Shown here: positions 11,331 to 23,800 of the stretch, piece by piece
Layout of the letters: each line of letters opens with the position of its first letter
Numbering within the stretch: position 1 is the first letter of the stretch
Assembly (NCBI GenBank): GCA_034440615.1
Contig: JAOTOM010003125.1
Coordinates: 62,001-126,000 of the forward strand
DNA length: 64,000 nt
Direction of reading: 5' to 3'
DNA from: Ashinkailepas kermadecensis
Taxonomy: Eukaryota; Arthropoda; Thecostraca; Neolepadidae
Program-made: the position numbers and the translations under genes
Notes under the pieces: generated by a model
Database searches by the model: none
The model's input: the letters and a program-made list of their open reading frames with translations, nothing else
What the model was told of the DNA's origin: nothing

Positions 11331-13590
11331 AGAAAGACACCGCGTCTGCGCAGAGCGAAATAACGTCCGTCTTCGAGTAACATCTCGCCGTCCCAGAGCA
11401 GCACGCGTCAGACAAGACGATTTCCCACAATTTCACCCAAGCACCAAGCAACAACCAAGCAACAAACAACGAGACCTAAAATCTCTCTCGAAAACCATAA
11501 ACCAAGATCGGCCAGTTGGTCACAAGCCGCTGTGAAGCCGGAACACCACCTAGAGTCTTCGACGCCGCAGGCGCAACGGAACGGCTACTACCAACGTGCT
11601 CGCACTCGCAGCACCGCGGGGGCATACAAAGCCAGGTTGCGCCGAAGGCGTGCAAAGCAAGCCCGCCAACGCCAGCTGACCAACCCCAAGAACACCCAGA
11701 AGACGCAATTTTTGGCAGCCCAACCCAACCGACCGCAACTCGCCCGACCAGCCTGCCACCAACTCGCCTACCTCTTCACTGCCGACTTCTAGCTATACTC
11801 TTCATCACCAACTTCTAGCCTGCTCTACATCTTCAACTCGACAGGTTGGTCCGGCGGTGCCGCCAACCTCCCCCCCCCATTCCGCCAATATTTGTAATAC
11901 GTGTATACCTTTCTTTCCTTACCACAACGTCAAACCCTCGACCCACCACAATCATCAAACATGGACACCACACTGAACACACCGAAGGGTGACTCACTCC
12001 TCTGCCGCCGGGATGACGGGGAGCCCACAGGCTCCCTTGACCCTTGGACGGTGGAGGAGGAAATCACCCGTCGGACACGACAGCCCCTACACGCACGCCA
12101 AGTTCGTTCCGGGGCACTTCTCATTCAAGCATACAACACCCACGACGCAGACATACTGACACGCATCACAGACATCACTGGCATACCAATCACCATAACA
12201 CTAGCCGCACACCTCAACACATCACAAGGCACGATATACGCTCGGGAGGTGGCCTGGGTGACGGAGGAGGAACTGGCTCTCAGGTCCAGGAGCCATGGTA
12301 TCTCCTCCATCTACAGGCCACCCACCCCTGCACACAAACAAGACTCACACGCTCTCATACTGATCTTCAACACAAGACAACCACCTACACACGTTAAAGC
12401 CGGCTACATTAGGTATCAGGTCACGCCACGAGCACCCTTCCCTCGACGCTATCTGTTCTGTCAGCGATACGGACACTCTAAGGGGGTGCCACGACACAAC
12501 ACCCACGTGCGCAAAATGTGCAGAAACACACGACACAAACACATGCACCAGCAGCACACTACGCCGCGTCGGTTGCGGTGGAGACCACACCTCCCGGGAC
12601 AGGGCCTGCCCTCGGTGGACGAGGGTGAAGGAGATTCTCCGTCTTGTCCACCTAGAGGGCTGGGCCCTGCCGCGGGCAAGGTCGTGGGTCGACGGCCAGC
12701 AGCCGACGCAGCCCACACATCATCACAAGGCGTCCACGCACTCTACACAAACACAAACATCTCACACGACTACACCACCTACCATAGAAACACAGACATA
12801 CCCAGCAATCATTATCAGGCCGCAACCCAAGGCACCAAAACAAAATAAACCCCGACACTACTCACCCACCCACTCAACACAGGCACCACCCCTAGTATCA
12901 CAACGTGGAACACGCAACCCATCACCAGTACCAGGCCCATCACAACCATCACTAACACCTTACGCAGTACGCAAAAACCTACGCTTTGAATTCGAGACAC
13001 TCACAGACTCAGACGACGACAACAGCTCAGACCACATCACTGTCACTACCCATGCACCTACCACACGAGCAAACAACAAAACAAACACCACATCTACCAA
13101 CAAGAAACCACACACTCGCGCCAAAACCTCTCGACACTGAACAACATCCTAACAACTCCTTTCACCTAGACTCTCCCTACTCTACCCATGATGTGTAAAA
13201 GATACCAAAAAGGAAAAAGAAACAAAAGAAAACACAAAAACAAAAACAAATCAAAAGAACTAAGAGAGAGAGAAAAACGCTAAAAGGCAAAAGACCAGGG
13301 AAAAAACAAGCACTTAATGAAAAAGAAAAGGCCCAAAGCAGTGTATAATCGTATGTCCATGCGTTCTTGCAATGTTCAAACCAACGGCGATGACCCGACA
13401 TTACCCCCACTCTACACCCCTTACGGCTTCGTCCGGACCACCTCTAACGTCACATCTATAATCACCTAAACAGCCGATATCACCTGACGGTGGCAGGCTG
13501 GTCAAACTCATCCAACAACAACAACAACAGCACGCGTCTCCCCCATTTTCTAATCCATGGATTAGAGCTTTTGATCCGCAAATCACGTTT
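11330..13590 (+). mobile_element. I/Jockey-clade LINE 5' unit, copy A
   Basis: A pyrimidine- and C-rich leader (about 11330-11960, with a GGTTGGTCCGGCGGTGCCGC block near 11845) precedes a gag-like ORF1. After ORF1 comes a purine-rich stretch (13197-13340, mostly A), then sequence without an endonuclease or RT. A similar leader and ORF1 begin again about 2.35 kb further on, so this is the first of two head-to-tail units that lack ORF2. Confidence 0.65.
11961..13140 (+). pseudogene. Gag-like ORF1, copy A (CCHC knuckles out of frame)
   Basis: The ATG at 11961 follows a run of stop-free leader and matches the copy B start (MDTT versus MNTT). The order fits ORF1 of I/Jockey-superfamily LINEs: a GALLIQA block, an NTSQGTIYA block, EELALRS, a P-R-R-Y-x-F-C-Q-R-Y-G-H-S block at the first zinc knuckle, then CAKC..H..C and CGGDH..C knuckles. 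The last two knuckles are readable only in another frame, so a frameshift lies between about 12480 and 12560. The second frame continues with LVHLEGWALPRARSW and a Thr/Pro/Gln-rich low-complexity tail to the TGA at 13138. Such proteins bind LINE RNA. The copy is broken. Confidence 0.75.
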
Positions 13591-14314
13591 CAATGCGAAC
13601 AGTTGAAAACTCTCTCGCACGTCTGCCGCCAACTCCCTGCTCAACGTTAAATTTGTATTGGATCCATTTCGTTCACAAGTACCCGTGCTTCGTCGACAGT
13701 CGACCGCAAGAGACCGACCTACCAGTCGCCGCCAGCCAGCCTGCCACCAACACACCATACACATACACACACACAACTACACACCGCAACACCTCCCGAC
13801 TACAACTCTCCATCCTTACCCTGAACTTCGCACCTTCCGTTACACCTTGCCTCTTGCCTCTTCGCTCCTTCTACGACTTCATCTACTCTCCAAGACCTTT
13901 CAAGACTTCGACTTCATCTAGAACTTCACCTTCAGCTACGTGCTACCTGCTTCTACGCTTCTGTGACGTCCTCTTCTACAACTTACGGTCAGTCCGGCGG
14001 TGCTGCCATCCATCCCACCCCGGGCTCCCTCCAACCCACCCACGGTTTTCCCTCTAGTGCCTTCTGCACGATCTTTTCTTCTCTTTCTAAACGTGCTCCC
14101 TTCAAGCACAGTTTCCGATTCTTTGTGCTTTCTTCTACTTTATCTGCCCTGCTTTTACAACCTGTCGGGCTTCCTTCACGCCCTTCCGGACCCTCCGCCT
14201 GTAACCTGTACCGTACTGTTTCACTTCGTAACACACACCTGACACTTGTTCACTCTTTTCTCAACACCACATACAACATTAACACATACAATACATATAC
14301 AAGCAACACCCACC

Positions 14315-15639
14315 ATGAACACCACTGCAACACCCACCGGTGAGTTCTTTCTTTGCCGCCGGGGCGACGGGAAGCCTATGTGCTCCCTGGACCCCTGGCT
14401 GGTGGAAGAGGAGCTCACCAAGCACACGGGAGCGCCCCTACACGCCAAACAAATTAGATCCGGGGCACTCCTGATTCAGGCAAACGACAACATAGATGGC
14501 TGGATTCTTCCGACCATCCATCACATACACAACACACCGGTCTGCATTACACCTGCAACTCACCTAAGCATATCCCAAGGCACCATTCTACCACCGGAGC
14601 TGGCCTGTATGTCGGCGGGGGACCTGGCTCTCAAGCTGGAGGACCAGGTCTTCTCCGCGGCTTACAGGCCACCCCCCAGACCGGGACACACAGCATCTAC
14701 GTCATCATCCTCACCTTCAACACCCGTACACCTCCAACACACCTCCATGCCGAGTACATCCGTTACACCGTAAAGCTACGCGCACCCCTCCCTCGGCGCT
14801 GTCAAAAGTGCCAACACTATGGTCACTCCAAGTGGGGGGGGGGGTGCCGTGCCACCTCCGACACTTGTGCTAGATGCTCCCAACAACAACACAGCACAGA
14901 CACATGCGCTAGCGACGAGCTGTGCTGCGCCGCCTGCGGGGGGAACCACGCGACCTGGGGCAGGACCTGCCCTACCTAGACGATAGAGCGAGACATACTG
15001 CGCCTCGTCCACCTAGAAGGCTGGTCCTTGCCCCGGGCCAGGGCGTGGATGTCCGACCCGCAGTCGGCGTGGCCGGCTCGCCACACAGAGCCGGGCACAC
15101 ACCGACATGCACCACCGCCACCAACACACGCAGAATACCCGGCTTTGCCAACACCCACTCCCACCAAGCACAAACACACCAAGAACGCCGGCACACAAAC
15201 GGACCAAACACAACTGCAGCACACATCAACACCCACCAACACCACCGCTCACAAGACACGACCCCCAACACCAGCAGTCACCGCAGCCTACCGCCCAGCA
15301 CAACAACCACCGCCACCACTGCCAGCACGCCAACCGGCACCCACCCCACCCTCACAACCTCCACCACCACTAACCTACCAACCAACACCCTCACCATCAC
15401 CACAAACATCACCCGCATCTGACGTGTCAGCACCGCACCTACCTCACACAGACCAGGGTACAACAGGAACTGAGGATCACTCTGACACTGAACACTACTC
15501 CACTGATTCGGGAATGACAACCACTCTACGTTCGAAAGCACCTTCTTACCGACTACCGAAAAGACCTGCGAAAAGAAGCATCAAAAGACAACATTCACTT
15601 AAGAAACCACTCACACGAGCCAACACACACCAACAATGA
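14315..15639 (+). pseudogene. Gag-like ORF1, copy B, with three zinc knuckles
   Basis: The ATG at 14315 opens MNTTATPTGEF, parallel to copy A. The GALLIQA, SISQGTI and LALKLED blocks follow. After a frameshift around 14700-14755 the new frame holds R-R-C-Q-K-C-Q-H-Y-G-H-S, then CARC..H..C and CCAACGGNH..C, the triple CCHC arrangement of I/Jockey ORF1 proteins. An 11-base G run at 14834-14844 lies inside the first knuckle. One in-frame TAG occurs at 14977-14979, and the frame then continues through LRLVHLEGWSLPRARAWM into a 150-residue Pro/Thr/His-rich tail with a basic end, stopping at TGA 15637-15639. Role: RNA-binding ORF1 protein; inactive here. Confidence 0.78.
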
Positions 15640-15680
15640 ACACCATACGGGTTTTACAAGCGGGTTGTTTGCAGTTGTAA
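15636..15680 (+). pseudogene. Start of LINE ORF2 (first codons only)
   Basis: ATG at 15636-15638 overlaps the ORF1 TGA (ATGA). The first codons read MNTIRVLQ, the usual opening of I/Jockey-clade endonucleases, then a stop follows within about 15 codons and no endonuclease can be traced. Confidence 0.6.
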
Positions 15681-15689
15681 TGGCGTCCA

Positions 15690-16404
15690 CTGTACCGCAC
15701 CATACGAGGCTCCGTTTTTAAATGTCCCTGTACTCCTACCAGAATAACCCATACTGGGAGGGGGGCAATTGATCCTTGTCTTTTAATATCATACTCGCAA
15801 GAAAGAACAAAGAATGAATTGTTTACATCACCCCAAAGAACGCAACACGTCCAAAAATAGGCGCATCTGAGACAAACTTGTTTGCTGGCTTGCGTGACAT
15901 ATTTCAGCCGTAAATGATGAAATCAGAGCACAAATGAAGACGTCATTTTTTGACACGTGGATTATACTTCGTCATAGAGGGCCAATCACTTACCGCGGTT
16001 GAATCTGGCTGGCGATATTGATCAGAGTGGTCGAGTGCTCAGAATATTTGGCATTTGAAGACCGCTGAATTCGACAAACAGCTGTTGTCATCGAGTTTAC
16101 TTCCGACATTAGGCTCGCTTGGTCTGACTTCTATATTTCCAACTAGATGACGTCCCAGTCGCGGATGTAAGTGTACATTTTCAGGGTTTGTGCATAAACA
16201 AGCTGTTACTAGTCCAAAAGCTTGTCGTATTAGGTAACTGAACCTACTCTGTTTGTTTATTCATATAATACATTGGTCCAATCTCCGCTTTATAAGCTTT
16301 CAGATCAACATACTTATTATGGCCTGATCCCGCCATTGGGATGTCATGAAGATTACATCCCGCTAGGGCACGCGTGAAACCGCCTATTTTATAATAGCTA
16401 CACC
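15690..16404. other. Unassigned stretch between LINE fragments
   Basis: No gene seen. A seven-G run lies near 15758. The last ~100 bases may belong to the LINE fragment that follows, judging by reading frame only. Confidence 0.4.
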
Positions 16405-16627
16405 AAACCTTTCACCGATGGATCTAAGACACACGCCGGAGTTAGAAGTGCGTTTGCAAGCGACACAACCATCAGATTGTTGACGCTACCGCAACTTGCA
16501 TCCGTTTACATGTCCGTGCTTGTGGCAATTTATAAAACATTGGCTCTCATATAGGTTAGGGATGAAGAATATCATGTCATTTTATCAGACTCGTTAAGCA
16601 GCCTTCTGGCAGTTCAGAGTTTTAATC
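16405..16627 (+). pseudogene. LINE RNase H fragment
   Basis: The plus-strand frame begins P-F-T-D-G-S-K, the first catalytic block of the RNase H domain at the end of I/Jockey-clade ORF2, and later shows V-I-L-S-D-S-L-S-S-L-L-A-V, the block with the last catalytic Asp. One stop lies between them. The fragment ends at the AT-palindrome and TG microsatellite. Probably part of the same LINE family as the flanking pieces. Confidence 0.6.
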
Positions 16628-16655
16628 CTGTTTCCATATATATATATGGAAACAG
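16628..16655. repeat. 28-nt perfect AT-centred palindrome
   Basis: The arms CTGTTTCCATATAT and their exact complement meet between 16641 and 16642. It immediately precedes the TG/CG microsatellite, a usual place for cruciform-prone sequence. Confidence 0.95.
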
Positions 16656-16735
16656 TATGTGTGTGCGTATATATGTGTGTGCGTGTGCGTGTGCGTGTGC
16701 GTGTGCGTGTGCGTATGTGTGTGCGTGTACGTGGG

Positions 16736-16771
<36 letters not shown>

Positions 16772-16812
16772 TACGTGCGTGCGTGAGTGTGTGTGTTTGT
16801 GTGCGTGCATTT
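16656..16812. repeat. TG/TGCG microsatellite
   Basis: Runs of GTGTGTGC, GTGCGTGC and GCGT tetranucleotides. The long His/Thr/Ala-rich minus-strand open frames here are a product of the repeat, not a gene. Confidence 0.95.
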
Positions 16813-17489
16813 CGCTTGTCACTTGCATGAAGCATTAGTTGTCAGATGCAGTAACCATGGCTGCTCACATTTTCGGTGCGGGAAACTGATGAAAAGTTAG
16901 CTTAAGGATGAATTTTTATATACACCTAAGGTGTACATCTCTATGCCACATCGTGGATTATCCTGTCCGGCTAAACGATTACCCCGGCGCAGCACTTTGA
17001 TCGCTTCTGATGGTGGCTACTTTTCAGCACGTGGAAGCCCTAGTCGATGACGCGCAGGAAATTGGCTTCTAATACATGATCGGTGTATCGCTCGAGGGTG
17101 CGGGCGCTAGACGAGCTGAACAGCTAGAAATGTTTGATGGTGCGGGGGCTAAAAAGTAATTCACCTGAGTGAATTCATTTTTAGCTTCCATTACCTGACG
17201 TCGAGGGAAGACGTCGCCGTTTCCCAAAACATCAACCAATCTCCCAACTCCATATCATATCGATCTCCCCACTTGCTTTGTTCGAAATGAAGCAGTGTTC
17301 GCCGAAGCTTAGGTTGCTGTCCTGCTATATCACAAGAAGTTCGGACATTTCAAAACAGTGAGTCACTGTGTGGTTCAAACCAAGGCCTGTCCAGTACGGA
17401 TGGAAAATATCGTCAGCTGCTGGGACGTCGCTTAGCTACAGGGTTCAAACAAGCTTCGAACAACAAGCAAGAAGCTCCACATCCAGGAT
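16813..17489. other. Intergenic stretch, one hairpin
   Basis: No gene seen. A near-perfect hairpin lies at about 17149-17186 (GCTAAAAAGTAATTCAC ... GTGAATTCATTTTTAGC). Confidence 0.4.
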
Positions 17490-19064
17490 TACAAAGTATG
17501 TTTCAAACTTTGGCCTTAACTTGTGACAAGGTATCGGCTCCTTTGGTTGTTCCCACCAAATTTGGTCATAGCCTAATCCTTTCGAAAGCAATGCAGATTA
17601 AAAGGTGTGCTGAACATTCCACTTTCACCTCGGAAACAACGATATACCTCTTGTAAATTCGTTTAAATTTCTTGGTATTATTTTTGACCGTAGGCTTTCA
17701 ATGCATAAACACATCAAACACATCCAGAACAAATGTTTTAACCGACTCAATTTATTTCGATGCATCACTTCTTCATCACTTGGAGCCGACCGTCATACAC
17801 TTCTACTACTTTACAAATCTTTAGTTCTACCCATAATTGAATATGGATCCGTAGTATATACCGGTGCCAGCACATCCTTCTTACACATTTTAGACACGAT
17901 TCAAAACAAATTTATCCGTATCGCACTCGGGCAATGACTACTTCACCCATCATTTCTTTACAAGCCGAATCGGGAATTCCTGCACTAGCTCTCCGTAGAA
18001 TGCAACACACACTTAGGTACGCCTCTAAAATTCAATTTCATACAAACCACCCCACACACGCGTCATTACAAATTCTCCCAAATTTACATCATGATTATTT
18101 AGGTCCAGCCGAGAAAAGAACTGGTCTCACTATAGCTTCTCGAGTCAAAACATTTTTGCATCACCTTCATTTCACTATTCCACGCATTACTTCTCTTTTT
18201 CCACCAACTACACCACCGTGGCAGATAGCCGAACGACACATTTTGTATCTGACCACAACTCCAAAATCACAGCTTTGTCCAGAATATGCGAAACAATAAT
18301 GTCACAAATTTCGGTCTCGTTATTCTCATGTTCCTTTTGTTTTTACTGACGGTTCTAAAGACACCAACTTTACAGGAAATGCCATAGTTTCGGGAACGTA
18401 CAACAAACAACATCGACTACAAGACGGAACATCAATTTTCATCGCCGAACTACATGCCATCCTCATTGCCCTCCGTTACATTCGCATTCGTTTGCTCTGT
18501 CACCCCATGCACAGCGTTGTCATTTGTTCGGACTCCATTCTGTTTTCCAATCTCTTACGTCACTTTCTTTTTCACATTAGTGCCATATTTCTATTTATGA
18601 AACGTTAGGAACACTTCATCTGATGGGCGTGAAGGTCCCTTAAATGTGGGTGCCCAGTTACTGCAGGGATCCCAGGAAACGAAGAAGCTGACATATTAGC
18701 AAAATCATCATTACACTTCCAAAACATTACAGAAATTCCACCACATTTTGAAGGGATTAAATCATCAATACAACAGAGCATACGACATTTTTGGACTAAA
18801 AATTGAACACAAAACACGAACCATACACAATTACATATCATCAAACCTGTCGTCGATACCTGGAACACAACATACCAAAAAACGACACGAAGAAAAAATC
18901 TTATCACGTTTACGTATCGGCCATACTTGTATTACACCTCGATGTATCTACACAGCTTCACCTAGACCTTCATGCCCATCATGCAATACCTATCTTACAG
19001 TTACACATATTCTTCTTCACTGTCAGAAGTTTCACGGCCCTCAAAAAATACTGACGGACTATTG
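17490..19064 (+). pseudogene. LINE ORF2 3' half: RT tail, RNase H, Cys cluster
   Basis: The plus strand reads the end of an I/Jockey-clade ORF2 through several frameshifts. Around 17650 a VNSFKFLGIIFDRRLSMHKH block marks the RT thumb. At 17830-17930 SLVLPIIEYGSVVY and IQNKFIRIALG follow. At 18335-18550 an RNase H occurs (FVFTDGSK, AELHAI, VVICSDS). At 18900-19045 LSRLRIGHTCIT precedes a C..C...H....C cluster. The frame is cut at 19064 by the LTR retroelement and resumes at 36542. Multiple stops show it was already decaying or has decayed since. Confidence 0.8.
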
Positions 19065-19482
19065 TGTAACATTGTTCATGTTTTACGTGTGTTATGTGGC
19101 CCTCAGCCAACAAGAATACGCCGATTGAGTCGGCCCGCCAGTGTACCGCCGTCGTAACGCTGTGACGTCACACGCGGTTGGCCTTGACGTCGCGTCTGAC
19201 GAAATGCGGCAGCCAACCACGGCGCGCCACCCCCCGGCGGGCGGCCGGCCGGGACTAAAGTAGGGACTGCGCGGTCGAGACGCGCGGTTGTACGGCTGCT
19301 GTAAAACCGTTGTTATAGTGTCGACAGAAAACTGCTAAATTACTGTCGGCACTTGTCACCTTTCGGCCTTCGTTTAACTTGGTTATAAATATAACCCCAA
19401 AACGTACCGCAATACTTTGAACAGGAGTTATCGCGACGCGTTGTGCCTAGACTACATCACGAGCCAACGAGACTACCCCACA
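19065..19482 (+). repeat. 5' LTR
   Basis: Starts TGTAACATTG and ends CCCCACA. Contains TGACGTCA (CRE) near 19161, a GC-rich block near 19220-19260, and a TATA-type box TTATAAATA near 19383, so transcription should start roughly 30 bases further on. Matches 36124-36541 over the full length. The CCAAT present in the 3' LTR is CCAAC here. Confidence 0.95.
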
Positions 19483-19788
19483 ACTGGTACCGTGACGTGA
19501 CCGGATAAGACTACAGCACGCCTTTCTGCAGGACGAGGAAGAGACACGGCTACCTCAGCAATTCAGTAAGCCCGGAAAATCCCGAAAATCCTTCCAAATA
19601 CACTCGTTTCAATTTTTGACCACCGATAGAATTGTCATAGGATCGTATAGTCAAATGCTCGCTGAGTACTGAATACTGTACGTGTGAATTCTTACGTGAA
19701 TTAGGAAGCATAATTGAGACAGTTTCTCCACAAAACTTGCGAAAATTAAACTTACTAGAATACTGAGAGCTAAGTAAAATAAAGAATT
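19483..19788 (+). promoter_or_regulatory. Retroelement leader: primer site and splice donor candidate
   Basis: The two bases AC and then TGGTACCGTGACGTGACC directly follow the 5' LTR, the position of a tRNA primer-binding site; I cannot name the tRNA. A good splice donor TTCA|GTAAGC has its GT at 19566-19567, upstream of gag, where a donor for a spliced env message would be expected. Usage is inferred. Confidence 0.5.
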
Positions 19789-20818
19789 ATGACTGAAATT
19801 ACTTTTGAAAGATTATCGGATAGCTTTAACCAGATAAGGATGGAGATGCGCGCTCAAGGAATGAGCCAGAACATAAACCGGAGAAAGCCATTATGAGATG
19901 TGTGATTGGATCAAACATCTGGACCGCATCAGCTTCAGCATGGACGACGAACAGCTAAGAATAATATGTCTGAAACCCCTTGGTGGACCTGCAGCTGAAT
20001 TTCTGCAACGAATGCTAACTCATCAACCAAATTTGACGTGGGTAGAAATCAAACACATTATGAAAGAAAGATATTCAGATCTTGCAGATAAAAAATGCTC
20101 TCAGGAAGCCTTGCGAAAATTAAAGCAACACCGCGCCGAATTGGTCCAGAACTTTGCGGAAAGAGTCCTCACTCTAGCCAAAGACGCATACACAGATATG
20201 ACCAGCACTGCCACACAGGAAATCCTTATAGATATTTACAACAAGGGAGTGCAAAGTAATCAGCTGGCCGTCAAGTTGTACAGGCACTCCTTCAGGAACC
20301 TAGAAGAAGCGATACAATTCGCAGTACGCGAACAAAATTTGGAGCGTTTTTGCAATTCGCAGTGAGCGAACAAAAAACACTTCTCTTGACTAGGGGAATA
20401 CCGAAGCAGGAAGATGAGCCAATGGACGTCGATGTGATTCAATCAGGAAACGATCGAATGGATAAATTAGACAAATTAGTGATATCTCTAAGCGAAACGG
20501 TGTCGAAGTTCGCAGCACAAAAACAGGACCACCAAAACAACAACCCCAACCTCAGCCTGGACCCCGAGTATTCCACCCATCCTACCCGCAGTATCCGCGC
20601 CCACCACGACCTTATGCCCCCGGACCCAGCTATGGACCTCCTCCGCAGCGCCCCCTTGCAGGCTCCAGAGTTTGGAGGCCACAACAGCCAATCAGCCCGG
20701 CACCTCATTCCAATGGACCACCGATGGCAGACCGATATGCATAAAATGTACCAAAATAGGACACATCGGACGGCAGTGTCGTTCCTGCCCAAATCCCCCT
20801 AGACAGACGGGAAACTGA
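19789..20818 (+). pseudogene. gag: gag (capsid and CCHC nucleocapsid), broken
   Basis: The ATG at 19789 opens MTEITFERLSDSF and stops after ~36 codons. The main frame from 19898 has a retrotransposon-gag capsid segment (LGGPAAEFL, LTWVEIKHIMKERYSD, LRKLKQHRAELVQNFAERV). That frame is interrupted at 20365 and the middle part reads in another frame (MDVDVIQSG, DKLDKLVISLSETVSKF). The last part, back in the first frame, has a zinc knuckle CIKCTKIGHIGRQC from 20738. The TGA at 20816-20818 lies immediately behind the heptamer G GGA AAC. Role: virion/particle structure and RNA packaging. At least three frame changes make this copy defective. Confidence 0.8.
20809..20815 (+). promoter_or_regulatory. 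-1 ribosomal frameshift heptamer G GGA AAC (gag/pol)
   Basis: In the gag frame the codons are ACG GGA AAC TGA, so the heptamer has the X XXY YYZ phasing required for -1 slippage, right before the gag stop. The -1 frame is open from here into pol. The same heptamer in the same phase is found in the second retroelement at 61536-61542. Confidence 0.8.
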
Positions 20819-23800
20819 AAAGCTCCATTGTGAACGCCGACGGTGGAGCCGAAAGTAAACAGAAACAGAAACCACAGAGGAAGGAAATAAAAAATATCCG
20901 GAGGAAACGAGACCCCGAAAAACGGAAACAGAAACAGGACCGAGTTCATCAAATTCGCATCAAACCCAACACTCCCATGTGCTGGCTTAAAATTTGTAAT
21001 CAGAGAGCATATACACTCGTGGATACTGGAGCAGACACCTCGCTAATTTCAAAGGAGTTCTTTGACAAAATTGCAGAGGATCAAACCCTCAGATTTTCAG
21101 GAGATAAAAAAAACCGCATTCCACTCATTTCAGCCAGCGGGCATCGCTTGAAAAATATCGGTGTAGGAACGTTCAGAGTCGAAATGAGTAAGTTCAGAAA
21201 ACCTTTCAGCTTCCAAATCCTAGGAGGCCTGACACAACAATGTATGTTAGGAAATGATTTCTTGACCGAGTTTGGAGCAAAATTAGATTTCGAAGAAAAA
21301 GCCTTGTGCATTGAAGGAAACATGGTTCCCCTACGACCCCAGCGTACGACTAGTGCGGAGGCGAGCTCACTAGTCAGGATAAAAGGACGCATTCATATCC
21401 CGGCCAATACGGTCGTGGAGTGTCCAGCAGCTGTGAACAGAGTTCAACTTGTGGAACAGACTTGCTATGTGCGGTCTCTGGACAACATGCCACTGATTTC
21501 CGAGGAGCCAGGCTTGTTTATAGCCGAGGTAGTGGCCAAACCAGACTGCCATAAGCGCTTACCAGTGAGGATCATAAATACCACTACCAGATATTTTACG
21601 TTGTACCACAACCAAGTGATAGCATTCGCTGAGAAAATAGACGAAACGGACTTGGAGAATCTAGTTGACTTGTCACAGGACATTGACTTGACCCCGGCTA
21701 CCACACCCACTGACCCAATTGAGCAAGCCCTGCTGTCGTATCTGACGGGCGCTGACAAAGACGAACTCGAACAACTGCTACGTACCAACGCTGACCTATT
21801 TGCTGCAACCGACGCCGACCTCGGTACGACTGACGTCATGCACATGGACATAGAAACTGCTGACCATCCCCCCCCCATCCGTCAAGCACCTTACAAGACC
21901 CCATTTTCTCAGCGCAAATATGTAGAGGAGCAAATTAAAATTATGCTCGAAGCAGATATAATTGAAGAATCTGACAGTCCGTGGGCCGCGCCCATTGTCA
22001 TCGTACGAAAGAAGGACGGTAGTAACCGTTTTGCAGTCGACTACAGAAAATTAAATAACGTAACGAAGTAAAACAGCTATCCACTTCCGCTGATAGAAGA
22101 CATCCTTACGTCCCTCGGTGGAGCGAACTTCTTTTCATCGTTAGATTTGAAATCTGGATACTGGCAAATCCCAATGTCCGAAGAAAGTGTACCCAAGACA
22201 GCATTTACGTGTGTCCTAGGTTTGTGGAATTTTAGAAAGATGCCATTTAGAATCTGTAACGCTCCCGGGAAATTTGGAATTAATGAATAAGGTACTATCA
22301 GGAATTCAGAACCAATTTGCAACCGCTTACATCGACGACATAATCGTATATTCGAAAACATTTAAGGAACACCTAGTTCACTTGGAGGAAGTCTTTCGTC
22401 GTCTACGAAAAGCCAAATTGAAGCTGAAACTCTCGAAATGAGATTTTCTGAAGAAGGAAGTCCAGTACTTAAGACATGTAGTGTCAGCCTCTGGCATTAA
22501 GCCAAATCCGGAGAAGGTCGAAGCGATTCAACACATGGCAGCACCAATCACTGTGAAAGGAGTCCGTTCATTCATCGGCATGTGTTCCTATTATAGACGA
22601 TTCATTCCAGGATTTAGCCAAACTGCAGCGCCACTGATTAACTTAACCAAGAAACATGCCATATTCATCTGGACAGATGATTGCGAGAATGCGTTTGCAG
22701 CGCTAAAACAAAAACTAGCTTCTGCACCAGTGCTGGCATACCCAGATGTCACTAAGGACTATAAATTTTCTACAGATGCCTCACAAAAACCAGTTGGAGC
22801 AGTTTTGATACAGGAAAATAATGGCGAGGAACGAGTGATACAATACCTGTCAAAACAACTTAATGAAACCCAACAGAAGTGGCCATATCCAATTAGAGGC
22901 TTACGCTTGTGTTTGGTCAATCTCGAAGTTACGCCAATATTTACTAGGATCGAAATTCACAATTATGACGGATCATCGACCACTTACACTTTTTAATCTA
23001 TCGGAAATGAAAAATGCCATGCTGCAGCGATGGGCAACCATGCTATCAGAACACAACTGTGAGGTGGTTTACATAAAAGGATCCAAAAATATTGTAGCTG
23101 ACCATCTCAGCCGGATGTACGAAACCGAGCAAAAAGTAAATGTCATCGATTCCGACCATGTTCCCATGGGCGAATTCAGGAACACCGAAACCCGAAAACC
23201 AGAGGAAGAGTTGAGAAGAGAGGAAAAGTTCAAAGATGTAATGGTGAAGTGGGAAAATATTGAGCAACTTCAGAAAGCAGACGAGGAAATAGCGAAAATT
23301 CGGAAAGTTATGAATGATTAGAATCACGCAGATTACAAAGACGTGGTGCTACAATACATGGAACTAGACAGATTCATTTATAAAGTTACCGAAGGACCAC
23401 GCTATGGACCGTTCCCTGGACTACAACTGTGCATACCAACATGCCTGAGAAAAGAAATACTAAAACAGTTACATGAAGGCTTCTTTGCCGGACATATGGG
23501 ATTTACAAAAACGTACGAAAAACTGAAATTTAGGTATTATTGGATCGGTATGTGGCGTGATACAGTAGCTTACCTCAAAGCCTGCGTGCTGTGCACAGGG
23601 CGACGAGCTAAGGCAGCTCCAGCACCAATGCAGGAGATGCCCGTACCACATTACCCATTCGAAATGATAGGAATGGACACTTGTGGACCATATCCAGAAA
23701 CACAAAACGGTACCCGATATGTCATTACAATTATTGATCACTTCTCTTCGTGGCCGGAAAGTTTCTGCACAGCAAGGAAAGACGCCAAAACGGTTGCAAA

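Larger units (their letters stand above)
13600..15690 (+). mobile_element. I/Jockey-clade LINE 5' unit, copy B
   Basis: A C/T-rich leader (13600-14314) contains GTCAGTCCGGCGGTGCTGCC near 13988, matching copy A. ORF1 follows, and its stop overlaps the start of ORF2. The ORF2 reading is lost within ~15 codons, and the next 700 bases show no endonuclease. Hence 5' leader plus ORF1 are present but the bulk of ORF2 is missing, the reverse of ordinary 5' truncation. Confidence 0.65.

Noticed and set aside
16614..16835. His/Thr/Ala-rich minus-strand frames
   Set aside because: Same reason: translation of a TG/TGCG microsatellite.
17360..17460. GGTTCAAAC words as tRNA B-boxes
   Set aside because: No A-box or cloverleaf can be folded around them.
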